A stretch of 64,000 nt of DNA from an uncultured Cedecea sp. (GTDB lineage Bacteria; Pseudomonadota; Gammaproteobacteria; Enterobacterales; Enterobacteriaceae), in assembly GCF_947498825.1 (NCBI RefSeq), contig NZ_CANMLV010000001.1:1-64000 (forward strand), given 5' to 3'. Shown piece after piece: positions 37,986 to 48,017 of this stretch (within the stretch, counting starts at the first letter, position 1; the number at the start of each line of letters is the position of its first letter). The notes below the pieces were generated by a model. That model ran no database searches, was not told the DNA's origin, and worked only from the letters and a program-made list of their open reading frames with translations. Made by a program: the position numbers and the translations under genes.

Positions 37986-39032
37986 ATGCAAAAGACAGAT
38001 GAATTACGTACTGCCCGTATTGAAAGCCTGATCACCCCTGCTGATTTGACAGCCCGCCTGCCTCTTTCTGAGTCAGTTGCGCAACATATTACTGACTCCC
38101 GGAAGCGAATTGAAAAAATTCTCAGCGGGCAAGACTCACGCCTGCTGGTTATTGTTGGCCCATGTTCCATTCATGATCCTGACGCCGCTATCGATTATGC
38201 CCGTCGCCTGGCCGCCATACGCGAGAAGTATCAGGGCCAGCTAGAGATTGTGATGCGGACTTATTTTGAGAAACCGCGCACCGTTGTTGGCTGGAAAGGT
38301 TTAATTTCTGACCCGGATTTAAACGGTAGCTATCGGATAAACTACGGTCTGGAGCAAGCACGCCGGGTATTACTGGCCGTCAATGAGCTGGGACTGCCTG
38401 CGGCGACAGAGTTTCTTGATATGGTGACCGGTCAGTATATTGCGGATTTAATTAGCTGGGGCGCAATTGGTGCGCGCACAACAGAAAGCCAGATCCATCG
38501 TGAAATGGCTTCAGCACTTTCCTGCCCGATAGGCTTTAAGAATGGCACAGACGGTAATACCCGTATTGCTATTGATGCTATCCGGGCAGCGCAGGCGAGT
38601 CACATGTTCCTCTCACCAGATAAGCAGGGACAAATGACGATTTATCAGACCAGCGGTAATCCTTACGGGCATGTGATAATGCGTGGAGGAAAACACCCTA
38701 ACTACCATGCTGAGGATGTGGCTGCAGCTTGCGCCACGCTCAGTGAACATCAATTAGCGCCACATTTAGTAATTGATTTTAGTCACGGTAATAGCCAGAA
38801 GAAACATCGTCAACAATTGGTGGTGTGTGATGATGTCTGTACCCAAATCGTTGAGGGTTCCAGATCCATTGTCGGTATTATGGCAGAAAGTTTCCTGGAA
38901 GAAGGAAGTCAGGCGATGGAGGCCGGTAAACCTCTGGTTTATGGTCAATCAATTACTGATGCCTGCCTGCATTGGGACGATACAGTTAGCTTACTGGACA
39001 AGCTGGCTACCGCCGTTAAATCACGTTGTTAA
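37986..39032 (+). CDS. aroH: DAHP synthase, Trp-sensitive
   Basis: 348 residues, the E. coli AroH length. Condenses PEP and erythrose-4-phosphate, the first step of the shikimate pathway. Motifs include VIVGPCSIHDP, metal/PEP region YFEKPRTVVGWKG, GFKNGTDGNTRIA and DFSHGNSQKKH. Assigned to the Trp-regulated isozyme from the TrpR operator upstream and the position between ppsR and the hemP locus, as in E. coli. Confidence 0.96.
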   Translation: MQKTDELRTARIESLITPADLTARLPLSESVAQHITDSRKRIEKILSGQDSRLLVIVGPCSIHDPDAAIDYARRLAAIREKYQGQLEIVMRTYFEKPRTVVGWKGLISDPDLNGSYRINYGLEQARRVLLAVNELGLPAATEFLDMVTGQYIADLISWGAIGARTTESQIHREMASALSCPIGFKNGTDGNTRIAIDAIRAAQASHMFLSPDKQGQMTIYQTSGNPYGHVIMRGGKHPNYHAEDVAAACATLSEHQLAPHLVIDFSHGNSQKKHRQQLVVCDDVCTQIVEGSRSIVGIMAESFLEEGSQAMEAGKPLVYGQSITDACLHWDDTVSLLDKLATAVKSRC

Positions 39033-39073
39033 CCAGCTTCAACTACAAGTCTGCAACATAAGTCTGACTACAT

Positions 39074-39106
39074 ATTTGTCGCTATTCATCACAGATGGCG
39101 ACAAAT
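39074..39106 (+). terminator. hairpin after aroH
   Basis: ATTTGTCGC and GCGACAAAT (nine pairs) with an inner CATC/GATG stem, 42 bases after the aroH stop. No T-run. Confidence 0.55.
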
Positions 39107-39218
39107 ACAAGCGTAAATACAATTAATTAAAACTTAATGTTTCCGTTAATATTTTTCTAATAAGATTTCTTCGTTCACAATCTTATCACAAATAACGCTT
39201 GCAGCTCAGCATGGTTTT

Positions 39219-39239
39219 CATGATAATGATTATCATTGT
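39219..39239. promoter_or_regulatory. Fur box of the haem locus
   Basis: CATGATAATGATTATCATTGT contains the classic overlapping NAT(A/T)AT repeats of a Fur box, about 45 bp before hemP. Expected to repress hemP-hmuRSTUV when iron is plentiful. Confidence 0.92.
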
Positions 39240-39274
39240 TATTGTGATTTCCATTTATGAGTTGAATGCGCCGC

Positions 39275-39439
39275 ATGGATAAATCATCTTCCCCTGCTCG
39301 CCCACTGCCTCTAAATGCACCCCGTCAGGTTGACAGCAAAGACTTATTGGGTGCCGAGGGACTGGTGGTCATCGTACATGAAGGTCAACAGTATTTTCTG
39401 CGTCAGACCCAGGCTGGAAAGCTCATTCTGACCAAATAG
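39275..39439 (+). CDS. hemP: Hemin uptake protein HemP
   Basis: 54 residues from ATG 39275 (MDKSSSPARPLPLNAPRQVD); an in-frame ATG at 39266 would add MRR, and the sequence does not decide. The C-terminal half (LGAEGLVVIVHEGQQYFLRQTQAGKLILTK) is the conserved HemP fold also found in E. coli YdiE. Small cytosolic protein at the head of haem-uptake operons; in some bacteria it activates the receptor gene. Fur box just upstream, hmuR 84 bp downstream. Confidence 0.9.
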   Translation: MDKSSSPARPLPLNAPRQVDSKDLLGAEGLVVIVHEGQQYFLRQTQAGKLILTK

Positions 39440-39523
39440 TTTTATTGATAATATTAAAAGCCAGCCACCCAGGTTTTATCGCCAAGGCAGCCAGCGTGTT
39501 CTGTATCTTATGGAGAATTCCGC

Positions 39524-41482
39524 ATGTCTTGCAAAAAGTCGGCAGGCTTACGCCTGTCTGTTATCTCACTGGCTATCTTCAGCGCCCTTCCTGCTTTTGC
39601 CAAAAATGATCAAATGACGGTCGTTGCCACCGGTAATCAACGCAGCACCTTTGAAGCACCGATGATGGTCACCGTCGTGGAAGGTGATACTCCAGAAAGT
39701 GAAACCGCTGCTTCAGCCGCCGATATGCTACGCCGGATCCCGGGGCTCTCTATTTCCGGTTTTGGTCGTGTGAATGGACAAGATGTATCCATGCGCGGTT
39801 ATGGCAAGAATGGAGTTCTCACTCTGGTGGATGGTATCCGTCAGGGTACTGATACCGGGCATCTGAACGGTACTTTTATCGATCCGCTACTGATCAAACG
39901 TATTGAAGTGGTACGTGGACCTTCCGCTTTACTGTATGGCAGCGGCGCATTGGGGGGTGTGATTTCCTATGAAACCGTCAATGCGGCCGATTTGTTAGAT
40001 AACGGAAAAAATAGCGGTTATCGTGTGTTCTCAAACGCCGCGACTGGCGATCATAGTTTTGGTATTGGTGCCAGCGCTTTTGGCCGTACCGATGACTTTG
40101 ACGGTATCGTCTCCTGGTCTGCACGTGACCGCGGAAATCTGCGCCAGAGCAACGGTCAGACGGCACCAAACGATGAATCAATTGGCAATATGCTTGCCAA
40201 AGGCACCTGGTTTATCGATGATGCCCAGTCTCTGGCGGGTTCTGTCCGTTATTACAATGACAATGCCCGTGAGCCTAAAAATCCACAGGATAGTACACCC
40301 AGCGCCAGAAGTCCGATGGTTAACCGCTCCACTATCCAACGTGATGCTCAGCTGAAATATCATATCGATCCGAAAAATAATGAATGGTTAAATGCTGATG
40401 CAACGCTGTACTGGTCAGAGGTACGTATCAATGCGCAAACTGATGACTTAAAAGGTGAGTTTCGTAAGCAAACCACGAATGGTATTAAGCTCGAGAACCG
40501 CAGTAATGTCCTGACCGACAGCCCGGCCGCGAATACCTTAACTTATGGTACCGAATATTATCGCCAGAAACAGAACCCTGGCGGTCAGACTACCAGTTTC
40601 CCGCAGGCAAAAATCGACTTTGCTTCCGGCTGGCTCCAGGATGAAATTACCCTACGCGACCTGCCTGTGAGCTTACTGCTCGGCACGCGTTTTGATGACT
40701 ACAGTGCCAGCAGCCGCGGTTATGCAGATGTTGATGCCAACAAATGGTCTTCTCGTGGTGGTGTTTCTGTTACCCCGACAGAATGGTTAATGGTCTTTGG
40801 ATCATGGGCTCAAGCATTCCGCGCACCGACGATGGGTGAAATGTATAACGATTCCCAGCATTTTCCATTTAACTTCTGGACGCCTAACCCGAACCTGCGT
40901 CCGGAAACCAATGAAACTCAGGAATATGGTTTCGGTTTACGCTTTGACGACCTGATAACGACTAATGACGGACTGGAATTTAAAGCCAGTTACTTCGATA
41001 CCAAAGCCAAAGATTATATCGATATGGACGTCAATATACCGAAAGGCACAACCATGTCTTACAACATCCCGACAGCCAAAATTTGGGGTTGGGATGTCAT
41101 GAGTAAATATACCAATGACTTCTTCAGTCTGGGCCTTACCTATAACCATACCAGTGGAAAAAACTCAGAAACAGGCGCCTGGCTTGCCACCAATCCTGAC
41201 ACCGTTGTCAGTACTCTGGATATTCCGGTAGCACACAGTGGTTTCTCCGTTGGCTGGGTAGGTACCTTTGCTGACCGCTACAAAGACTTGGCACCGAGTA
41301 CTACAGCTAAAGCAGGCTATGGTATCAACGATTTTTATGTCAGCTATAAAGGCCAACAGCAGTTGCGTGGTGTCACCACGACTCTGGTACTGGGTAATGC
41401 CTTTGATAAAGAGTACTGGTCACCTCAGGGTATTCCTCAGGATGGTCGTAATGGGAAAATTTTTGTGAGCTATCAATGGTAA
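39524..41482 (+). CDS. hmuR: TonB-dependent haem receptor HmuR (HemR)
   Basis: 652-residue outer-membrane receptor with signal peptide (about 1-26), TonB box DQMTVVATG, plug domain (GLSISGFGRVNGQDVSMRGY, RIEVVRGPSALLYGSGALGG) and 22-stranded barrel ending in FVSYQW. The haem-receptor signature FRAPTMGEMYND...NPNLRPET is present, and a conserved plug-loop histidine is His113 (GTDTGHLNGTF). Takes haem or haemoproteins across the outer membrane. GGAG lies just before the ATG; hmuS follows after 11 bp. Confidence 0.96.
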   Translation: MSCKKSAGLRLSVISLAIFSALPAFAKNDQMTVVATGNQRSTFEAPMMVTVVEGDTPESETAASAADMLRRIPGLSISGFGRVNGQDVSMRGYGKNGVLTLVDGIRQGTDTGHLNGTFIDPLLIKRIEVVRGPSALLYGSGALGGVISYETVNAADLLDNGKNSGYRVFSNAATGDHSFGIGASAFGRTDDFDGIVSWSARDRGNLRQSNGQTAPNDESIGNMLAKGTWFIDDAQSLAGSVRYYNDNAREPKNPQDSTPSARSPMVNRSTIQRDAQLKYHIDPKNNEWLNADATLYWSEVRINAQTDDLKGEFRKQTTNGIKLENRSNVLTDSPAANTLTYGTEYYRQKQNPGGQTTSFPQAKIDFASGWLQDEITLRDLPVSLLLGTRFDDYSASSRGYADVDANKWSSRGGVSVTPTEWLMVFGSWAQAFRAPTMGEMYNDSQHFPFNFWTPNPNLRPETNETQEYGFGLRFDDLITTNDGLEFKASYFDTKAKDYIDMDVNIPKGTTMSYNIPTAKIWGWDVMSKYTNDFFSLGLTYNHTSGKNSETGAWLATNPDTVVSTLDIPVAHSGFSVGWVGTFADRYKDLAPSTTAKAGYGINDFYVSYKGQQQLRGVTTTLVLGNAFDKEYWSPQGIPQDGRNGKIFVSYQW

Positions 41483-41493
41483 AGGAGCAGTAC

Positions 41494-42528
41494 ATGAGTC
41501 AGCGTTATGAAACTTGGTTACAACTGAAACAAGAACACCCGAAGCTGTACGCCCGGGATATAGCCAAATTAATGCAGATTAGCGAAGCCGAGCTAACCCA
41601 GGCACGCGTTGGTCATGATGCTAAACGTTTAAAAAGTGATGCGAGAGCTTTGCTGAAAGCGCTGGAAGCCGTTGGTGAAACAAAATGTATTTGCCGCAAT
41701 GAATATGCGGTTCATGAGCAAGTTGGACGTTTTGAGAACCAGCATCTTGATGGCCATGCCGGCCTGGTTCTTAACCCACGAGCTCTGGACTTACGTCTGT
41801 TCTTCAGCCAGTGGGTACATGCTTTTTATCTCCGTGAGGCCAATGCCCGCGGTGAACGCCAGAGCATTCAGTTTTTCGATAGCTACGGTGATGCGGTACT
41901 GAAAGTTTACACCACCGATAACACCGAGTTTGCTGCATGGGACCAGGTTGTTACGCAATTTGTTCAGGAAGAAAACCCTGAACTGGCCGTTGCTATCGCA
42001 GAAACGCCTGCCGAAACGATCCCGACGGTCGACGGCGCACAAATCGAAGCCGAATGGCGTGCCATGACCGATGTGCATGAGTTCTTTATCCTGCTCAAAC
42101 GTCACCAGCTTACGCGCCAGCAAGCATTCCGTCTGGTCAGTGATGACCTGGCATGTAAAGTCGATAACACCGCGCTGGCACAGATCCTTGATCTGGCAAA
42201 AGAAGATGAGAACGAAATCATGATTTTCGTCGGCAACCGCGGCTGTGTGCAGATCTTTACCGGTGAAGTGCGTAAGTTAATGCCAATGGAAAACTGGATT
42301 AATATCTTTAATCCTGCATTCACTCTGCACTTGATGTCTGACACCATTGCAGAAAGCTGGGTAACACGCAAATTCACTAAAGATGGTCATGTTACTAGCC
42401 TTGAACTGTTCGCCGCCGACGGCACACAGATTGCGCAAATTTATGGCCAGCGTACCGAAGGTGAGCCAGAACAACAGCAATGGCGAACCCAAATCGATGC
42501 TATCCAGAGCAAAGGATTAACAGCATGA
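41494..42528 (+). CDS. hmuS: Haem-handling protein HmuS (HemS)
   Basis: 344 residues from ATG 41494 with AGGAG six bases upstream; the frame open from 41476 overlaps hmuR and is not used. Two repeated HemS/ChuX domains. His195 in [12 protein letters not shown] is the expected haem ligand (His196 in Yersinia HemS). Cytosolic protein that binds incoming haem and can assist iron release. ATGA overlap with hmuT. Confidence 0.95.
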   Translation: MSQRYETWLQLKQEHPKLYARDIAKLMQISEAELTQARVGHDAKRLKSDARALLKALEAVGETKCICRNEYAVHEQVGRFENQHLDGHAGLVLNPRALDLRLFFSQWVHAFYLREANARGERQSIQFFDSYGDAVLKVYTTDNTEFAAWDQVVTQFVQEENPELAVAIAETPAETIPTVDGAQIEAEWRAMTDVHEFFILLKRHQLTRQQAFRLVSDDLACKVDNTALAQILDLAKEDENEIMIFVGNRGCVQIFTGEVRKLMPMENWINIFNPAFTLHLMSDTIAESWVTRKFTKDGHVTSLELFAADGTQIAQIYGQRTEGEPEQQQWRTQIDAIQSKGLTA

Positions 42529-43340
42529 AACGGCTGCTGCTAGCCCTTCTCATTCTGCCAGCAATGGCAGGAGCGGCTGAACGTCTGGTCACTATCGGTG
42601 GCGATGTCACTGAGATAGCCTGGGCGTTAGGTGCCAATAACGATTTAGTCGCACGTGACAGCACCAGCCTTACCCCAGCAGAAGTCACGAAACTGCCTGA
42701 TGTCGGCTATATGCGTCAGCTCAATGCCGAAGGTATTCTTGCCATGCGCCCGACCCTGGTTCTGGCGAGTGAGCAAGCACAGCCTTCCCTGGCACTGAAA
42801 CAGGTCGCAGAAGCCAAAGTTAAGGTTGTCACTGTGCCCGGAGCAAACAATCTTGAGGTGATTGACGCAAAAGTTGAAGCGGTCGCCAAAGCGCTTGATA
42901 AAGAGCCACAAGGTAATGAACTACGTGAGCAGATCAAGCAACAACTGGCATCTATACCGACTCAGCCTCTGCCAAAAAAGGTGCTCTTTATTATGAGCCA
43001 CGGTGGCACTACGGCAATGGGTGCGGGTCAAGAGACCGCTGCTGATGCCGTTATTCGGGCCGCCGGCCTGCAAAATGCAATGCAAGGGTTCACCCGTTAC
43101 CAGCCTCTGTCACAGGAAGGCGTTATTGCCAGCCAGCCTGACTTGATTCTGGTCACCACTAACGGTATCAAAACCTTAGGTAGCGAAGAGAATGTCTGGG
43201 CTTTACCTGGACTGGCACAAACTCCGGCTGCCAAAAATAAACAACTGTTGGTCGTTGATGATATGGCGCTATTAGGATTTGGTATCCATACTCCGCAACA
43301 GATTGTCAATCTACGACATAAAGCGGAGCAGCTCCCGTGA
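42525..43340 (+). CDS. hmuT: Periplasmic haem-binding protein HmuT
   Basis: 271 residues from ATG 42525 ([20 protein letters not shown]), with cleavable signal peptide and ATGA overlap with hmuS. Class III (BtuF/FhuD-like) substrate-binding protein: [19 protein letters not shown] opens the N lobe, a long helix links the lobes, [22 protein letters not shown] lies in the C lobe. Carries haem from HmuR to HmuUV. Overlaps the hmuU GTG start. Confidence 0.95.
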   Translation: MKRLLLALLILPAMAGAAERLVTIGGDVTEIAWALGANNDLVARDSTSLTPAEVTKLPDVGYMRQLNAEGILAMRPTLVLASEQAQPSLALKQVAEAKVKVVTVPGANNLEVIDAKVEAVAKALDKEPQGNELREQIKQQLASIPTQPLPKKVLFIMSHGGTTAMGAGQETAADAVIRAAGLQNAMQGFTRYQPLSQEGVIASQPDLILVTTNGIKTLGSEENVWALPGLAQTPAAKNKQLLVVDDMALLGFGIHTPQQIVNLRHKAEQLP

Positions 43341-44332
43341 TACGACGTCCCCTACCGCGTCACGCCTTGTGGCTAATGGGGGCCATGTTAGTTGCTACGG
43401 CACTCATTGCGGCTAATCTGGGCGCAATGAGGCTCTCGCTGGCGGTTTTGTGGCAGTCTCAGGATGAAGCTCTGCGTCATATCTGGCTCAACATCCGCCT
43501 CCCCCGTGTTCTGCTCGCTATTCTGGTGGGCGGAGCACTGGCTCTTTCTGGTTGCGTGATGCAAGGTTTATTTCGCAACCCACTGGCAGATCCAGGCCTG
43601 CTCGGGATCAGTAGCGGTGCCGCGCTGTTTGTCGGCCTGGCTATCGTCTTTCCCATCGCGCTACCGGCAATACTGGCACTTTATGTGCCGATGTTTGCTG
43701 CGTTTATTGGCAGTCTGGTGGTCACTTTTATCATCTTTCTGCTCAGCCGTCAGGGGAATAACAGCCTCGCGCGTTTGTTGCTGGTAGGTATTGCTATCAA
43801 TGCCCTGTGTGGTGCAGCAGTCGGTATTTTGTCCTGGTTAAGTAACGATACTCAATTACGTCAGCTATCTCTGTGGGGGATGGGAAGTCTGGGACAGTCA
43901 CAGTGGTCAACCTTGCTGGCAGCAGCTTCGCTTGCCATTCCTGCCACAGTGGGTATCTGGTTGTTGGCCCGGCGCCTGAATTTGCTGCAACTGGGTGATG
44001 AAGAGGCCCACTATTTGGGCGTTGACGTTAAGCGTACTCAGCGCCATCTCCTGATCCTCAGCGCGCTGCTGGTTGCCGCAGCGGTTGCCGTGAGCGGCGT
44101 AATAGGTTTTATCGGACTGGTCGTACCACATCTGGTCAGAATGTGGTTAGGGGCCGACCACCGCTGGTTAGTACCAGGATCGGTTCTTGCCGGAGCACTG
44201 CTACTCCTGATCGCCGATACTCTGGCAAGAACACTGGTGGTACCGGCCGAAATGCCGGTAGGCTTAATCACCAGCCTGATTGGCGGCCCGTGGTTTCTGG
44301 CAATGATTTTTCGCAGCCAAGGGAGAAATTGA
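43337..44332 (+). CDS. hmuU: Haem ABC transporter permease HmuU
   Basis: 331 residues, GTG start (43337) overlapping the hmuT stop (GTGA). FecCD/BtuC-type permease with about ten helices: [41 protein letters not shown] is typical, and the coupling loop [16 protein letters not shown] is conserved. Homodimer with HmuV. TGATG overlap with hmuV. Confidence 0.96.
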   Translation: MIRRPLPRHALWLMGAMLVATALIAANLGAMRLSLAVLWQSQDEALRHIWLNIRLPRVLLAILVGGALALSGCVMQGLFRNPLADPGLLGISSGAALFVGLAIVFPIALPAILALYVPMFAAFIGSLVVTFIIFLLSRQGNNSLARLLLVGIAINALCGAAVGILSWLSNDTQLRQLSLWGMGSLGQSQWSTLLAAASLAIPATVGIWLLARRLNLLQLGDEEAHYLGVDVKRTQRHLLILSALLVAAAVAVSGVIGFIGLVVPHLVRMWLGADHRWLVPGSVLAGALLLLIADTLARTLVVPAEMPVGLITSLIGGPWFLAMIFRSQGRN

Positions 44333-45111
44333 TGTCAGGACTACTGACGACTGAAAATTTGTCGCTGAAAATCGGTCACAGATTACTGCTCGACAACATT
44401 AATCTTCAGCTAAAACCGGGGGATGTCGTGGCGCTTATCGGCCCCAACGGTGCCGGTAAATCAACCCTGCTGCGCACGCTGACCGGGTTTCAGCCGCCCA
44501 GTAGTGGTCACGTTGCCCTCAACGGTAAAAACCTTGCGAACTGGCCCAGTGAGGCATTATCGCGTCAGCGGGCGGTGATGCGTCAGCAGAGCACCATGGC
44601 GTTTAGCTGGTCTGTCGAAGAGGTTATTGCTATGGGTCGTGCCCCCTGGCCTTCCGAAAGTACAGATAACGTGGTCAGCCAAGTGATGCTCCTGACCGGT
44701 TGCGATGCCCTGAAAGGTCGGGATTTTTGTCAGCTTTCTGGTGGTGAACAGCAACGCGTGCAGCTGGCACGTGCGCTGGTACAGCTCTGGCATGATGATA
44801 TCCCCCGGGGCTGGCTGTTTCTGGATGAACCCACCTCGGCGCTGGATCTCTATCACCAGCAACACTTATTGCGCTTGCTTAAACGACTGGCAGCAATGGG
44901 TGAACTGTCGGTCTGTGTGGTGTTACACGACTTAAATCTGGCAGCCCTGTGGGCTGACAGTATTGTGTTATTGCATCAAGGGCGGGTGGTCGCTAATGGT
45001 ACTCCCGATCAGGTACTGGAAGAACACACATTACAGCGCTGGTATCAGGCCGATCTTCGGGTATTTCGCCACCCGGAGCACCCTGTGCCCCAGGTCGGAT
45101 TACGTCAATAG
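44332..45111 (+). CDS. hmuV: Haem ABC transporter ATPase HmuV
   Basis: 259 residues from ATG 44332 (GGGAG upstream); the frame continuing back to 44143 is inside hmuU. Walker [10 protein letters not shown] (37-45), signature LSGGEQQRV (135-143), Walker B WLFLDEPTSALD (161-172), H-loop VVLHDLNLA. Powers haem import. Last gene of the locus; its stop is one base from the stop of convergent ydiU and no terminator fits between them. Confidence 0.96.
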   Translation: MSGLLTTENLSLKIGHRLLLDNINLQLKPGDVVALIGPNGAGKSTLLRTLTGFQPPSSGHVALNGKNLANWPSEALSRQRAVMRQQSTMAFSWSVEEVIAMGRAPWPSESTDNVVSQVMLLTGCDALKGRDFCQLSGGEQQRVQLARALVQLWHDDIPRGWLFLDEPTSALDLYHQQHLLRLLKRLAAMGELSVCVVLHDLNLAALWADSIVLLHQGRVVANGTPDQVLEEHTLQRWYQADLRVFRHPEHPVPQVGLRQ

Positions 45112-45112
45112 T

Positions 45113-46558
45113 TTAGCTGGAACAGCTTACCTCCAGCCGTTTGCCCCAGTCAGGTGGTCTTTGTGTAAAGTCATCATCTCTGTCGGCAAACGGCTGACTT
45201 AACGCCTGGTGCAGGGCAGCAAGTTCATCGACACTTCCCTGTTCTGCGGCACTGATAGCCCGCTGCGCTAACCAATTCCTCAGTACTAATGCAGGATTGA
45301 CCGCTTTCATCGCCTGTTGTCTTGTTGCATCGTCGATTTGCTCATCCCGCAACCGTGTCCGATAATCTGCAAACCACCGGTCAAACGCCTCCCGGTCGAT
45401 AAACTCATCGCGCAATGCCAAATGAGCACTCATCTGTTCGGTCGCGCTCAGCATCCGGAAGGTTCGGGTATAGTCACTGCCCTCTTTCGTCATCAGAGCC
45501 AGCAGGCCACTCAGGAGCTGATTATCTTCTTTCTGAGCAGTGAACAGCCCCAGTTTAGCGCGCATCTGTTCACCAAATGCCTGCATCAACCGCGGCTGAT
45601 ACTCTTCCAGCAACAAATTAAGCCTGTCGGCGGTGATAAGCATTGAAAGCGACTGAGCCAGGCGCTGCAAATTCCATAAGCCTACCGCTGGCTGATTATC
45701 GAATGCATAACGTCCCTGGTAATCCGAATGATTACAAATATAGCCAGGCTGATAATCATCGAGAAAACCATAGGGACCATAATCCATCGTCAAACCTAAC
45801 ACCGACATATTATCCGTATTCATCACCCCATGAGCAAAACCTACCGTCTGCCAGTGAGCCATCAGTGTTGCAGTCCGTCTGACGATATCACTGAACCAAT
45901 GTTCATAACGGTCTTTCTCACCCTGCAAATGCGGCCAATGATGAGCTATCGCATAATCAGCAAGCTGACGCACTTTTAGCGGCTCACGGCGATAGTAATA
46001 ATGCTCAAAGTGCCCGAAACGGAGATGGCTCTCGGCAATACGTAACAACATCGCTCCCTGTTCGGTGGTTTCACGCTGTACAGGAGTGTCACTGGTGACA
46101 ATCGTCAGGGCGCGCGTAGTGGGGATAGCCAAGGCATGCATCGCTTCACTGGCAAGAAATTCACGAATAGTGGAACGCAGTACTGCCCGCCCATCCCCCA
46201 TACGCGAATAAGGTGTGAGTCCGGCACCTTTAAGATGCCAGTCCATTTTGCGTCCATCCGCGAGCTGCTGCTCCCCCAGCAACATCCCGCGGCCATCCCC
46301 CAGCTGACCGGCCCAGCTGCCAAATTGATGCCCACTATAAACCTGAGCCACAGGCTCCATGCCAGGCAATAAGACTTCCCCACTCCACAATGCGGAAGAG
46401 GACTCATCAAAGCACGAGCGCTCAAGGCCTAATTCTTGTGCCAGCGAGGCACTGTGATAAAGCAGACGTGCATTTTTTAATGGCGCAGGTGTTACCGCAC
46501 TATAAAAATCTGGCAGTTCATCGTGCCAGCTATTTTTAAACGTGATGATATTTGTCAT
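45113..46558 (-). CDS. selO: Protein AMPylase/nucleotidylyltransferase SelO (YdiU)
   Basis: 481 residues from ATG 46558 ([20 protein letters not shown]) with GGAGGA upstream; 26 extra residues to 46636 run into a repeat and are rejected. Pseudokinase fold that flips ATP and transfers AMP to hydroxyls: [30 protein letters not shown] and [25 protein letters not shown] are diagnostic. The C-terminal SCSS holds the cysteine that replaces selenocysteine in other SelO proteins. Linked to redox and stress responses. Confidence 0.95.
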   Translation of the reverse strand: MTNIITFKNSWHDELPDFYSAVTPAPLKNARLLYHSASLAQELGLERSCFDESSSALWSGEVLLPGMEPVAQVYSGHQFGSWAGQLGDGRGMLLGEQQLADGRKMDWHLKGAGLTPYSRMGDGRAVLRSTIREFLASEAMHALAIPTTRALTIVTSDTPVQRETTEQGAMLLRIAESHLRFGHFEHYYYRREPLKVRQLADYAIAHHWPHLQGEKDRYEHWFSDIVRRTATLMAHWQTVGFAHGVMNTDNMSVLGLTMDYGPYGFLDDYQPGYICNHSDYQGRYAFDNQPAVGLWNLQRLAQSLSMLITADRLNLLLEEYQPRLMQAFGEQMRAKLGLFTAQKEDNQLLSGLLALMTKEGSDYTRTFRMLSATEQMSAHLALRDEFIDREAFDRWFADYRTRLRDEQIDDATRQQAMKAVNPALVLRNWLAQRAISAAEQGSVDELAALHQALSQPFADRDDDFTQRPPDWGKRLEVSCSS

Positions 46559-46593
46559 AAGTCCTCCATAGCACAGTGTACCCTCGGACAGTG

Positions 46594-46675
46594 TATATCC
46601 CCTAAATAATGTGCGTTGCTTGTAGGCGCATCTCACACACGCAATACCCAGGTAACTTGAAGTATGACGGGTATA
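46594..46675. repeat. ERIC-like repeat, internally deleted copy D
   Basis: About 82 bp: left arm TATATCCCCTAAATAATGTGCGTTGCTTGTAGGC, right arm AGGTAACTTGAAGTATGACGGGTATA; the central inverted repeat is gone. Confidence 0.75.
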
Positions 46676-46704
46676 AATACAGCCACAAAATAAGGATATT
46701 ATTG

Positions 46705-47430
46705 CTATGAATGTTCAGAAGTATTGAACAAGGCTGATATGTTTTCGGCAGCAATATCCGGCCACAGGTTTCCTCTCACAGCCTCAAAATTTAGACTCTT
46801 AACTTGATGATATAATTTCATATCATCAATACCTGATACCATAAGGGCCTCACAAAAAGGGGCTATCTGACGAATAATCGCATTAGCAAAAGGAACAAAA
46901 GAAGGTCGATTAACCTGATGATGAATAAATTCCTGACTGAGGAAAATATGTCTGAATAATCTGTCGAAAATAGCCCGATTAGAACTTTGTCCCGCCCCTA
47001 AATTAGCCAGAGCAAGAGGAAACTTTTCTGCCAGCCAGATAAGTCGGAGATTGTTACGCCCGTAAACTATGCCGGGAAAATCCTCATCAATCATCAATGT
47101 CAAAAAGGATAAGTTCTGTAATCGTGTTATCCATTCTGTATTCTGCATCATCTCCGTAAGAATAATATCATTGATACTTATCCAAATGGTTATCTGCCAG
47201 GATTCAACTAACGGCTTAACATTTTCGAGTAATAATATTTTTTCGTTAAATAATGCCATCTGTTGATTCACATCAAGATGGGCAGCTCGCCATGCGGGAT
47301 ATAAATATTCGGAGGAATCATTGGCGACCAGACGGGTCATAATTTCCATTCCTAACAGTCGGTTATCAAACCGATAAGCAGGTTTAAAGTAGTGGTGAGC
47401 AGAGCCCATATCACCAGACAAATTATTCAT
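46705..47430 (-). CDS. ydiV: Degenerate EAL protein YdiV (anti-FlhD4C2 factor)
   Basis: 241 residues, same position as E. coli ydiV (between ydiU and nlpC) and collinear with it, notably [32 protein letters not shown] and [14 protein letters not shown]. It is an EAL fold lacking the catalytic set: EAL reads EIM, the DDFGTG motif reads NLGAG and AEGVE reads VSGID, so no c-di-GMP hydrolysis is expected. The E. coli/Salmonella protein binds FlhD and shuts off flagellar genes. AT-rich relative to its neighbours; decayed repeats on both sides. Confidence 0.85.
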   Translation of the reverse strand: MNNLSGDMGSAHHYFKPAYRFDNRLLGMEIMTRLVANDSSEYLYPAWRAAHLDVNQQMALFNEKILLLENVKPLVESWQITIWISINDIILTEMMQNTEWITRLQNLSFLTLMIDEDFPGIVYGRNNLRLIWLAEKFPLALANLGAGQSSNRAIFDRLFRHIFLSQEFIHHQVNRPSFVPFANAIIRQIAPFCEALMVSGIDDMKLYHQVKSLNFEAVRGNLWPDIAAENISALFNTSEHS

Positions 47431-47538
47431 TTCCCAAACCTTGCGTAGGGTTATCGAAATAGCATCATAAAAGTGCTCACCCGGGAGTAATGGAATAAGA
47501 GTGAACGCAGTCAGCGCCAGATAATGTTTTAAAACGGC

Positions 47539-47662
47539 TATACTCTAAATAATTCGAGTTTTCGGTAAACGCCAAGTTCAGGCAGACACTAATCAGAGAC
47601 AGATACTATGATTCGAGGTCTACATCATTACCGCGTCCAGACAACCTGAAGTATTACGGATA
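47539..47662. repeat. ERIC-like repeat, decayed copy E
   Basis: Starts TATACTCTAAATAATTCGAGTTTTCGG and ends ACAACCTGAAGTATTACGGATAAA; the inner part keeps AGAGACAGATACTATGATTCG. About the full length of the family, with many changes. Confidence 0.65.
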
Positions 47663-47840
47663 AATTTAAGCAACAGATAAGGCAATACCTGGCTGAATAC
47701 CTATTTCAGTCAATTTCACTTAGATGTTACTTAATAATAGCGGGCTTAGGAAGAGATATACAATATCAATTATTCACAGAGAATAAAGCATGATCATTTT
47801 CTGTACATTTATACCGATGATTGGAAATAATTTTCTTACG

Positions 47841-48012
47841 CTATCTCAAATAATTCGAGTTGTAGGACAAAACGTTAACCTGTCAGGGCAAGAAGTATTT
47901 GTGTGTCGGGGCACACGGCAAGTGAGAGGATGCCGATAAACTCACGAGGGTAAGTCAGTCAGGTGAATGAATGCAGCCAGCGCTCATATAAATTGAAGAA
48001 TAACGATTATAA
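47841..48012. repeat. ERIC-like repeat, decayed long copy F
   Basis: Starts CTATCTCAAATAATTCGAGTTG and ends GAATGCAGCCAGCGCTCATATAAATTGAAGAATAACGATTATA. The GAATGCAG(C/T)CAGCG word is shared with the fragment at 59697, suggesting a second, longer subfamily. Confidence 0.55.
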
Positions 48013-48017
48013 AATCG

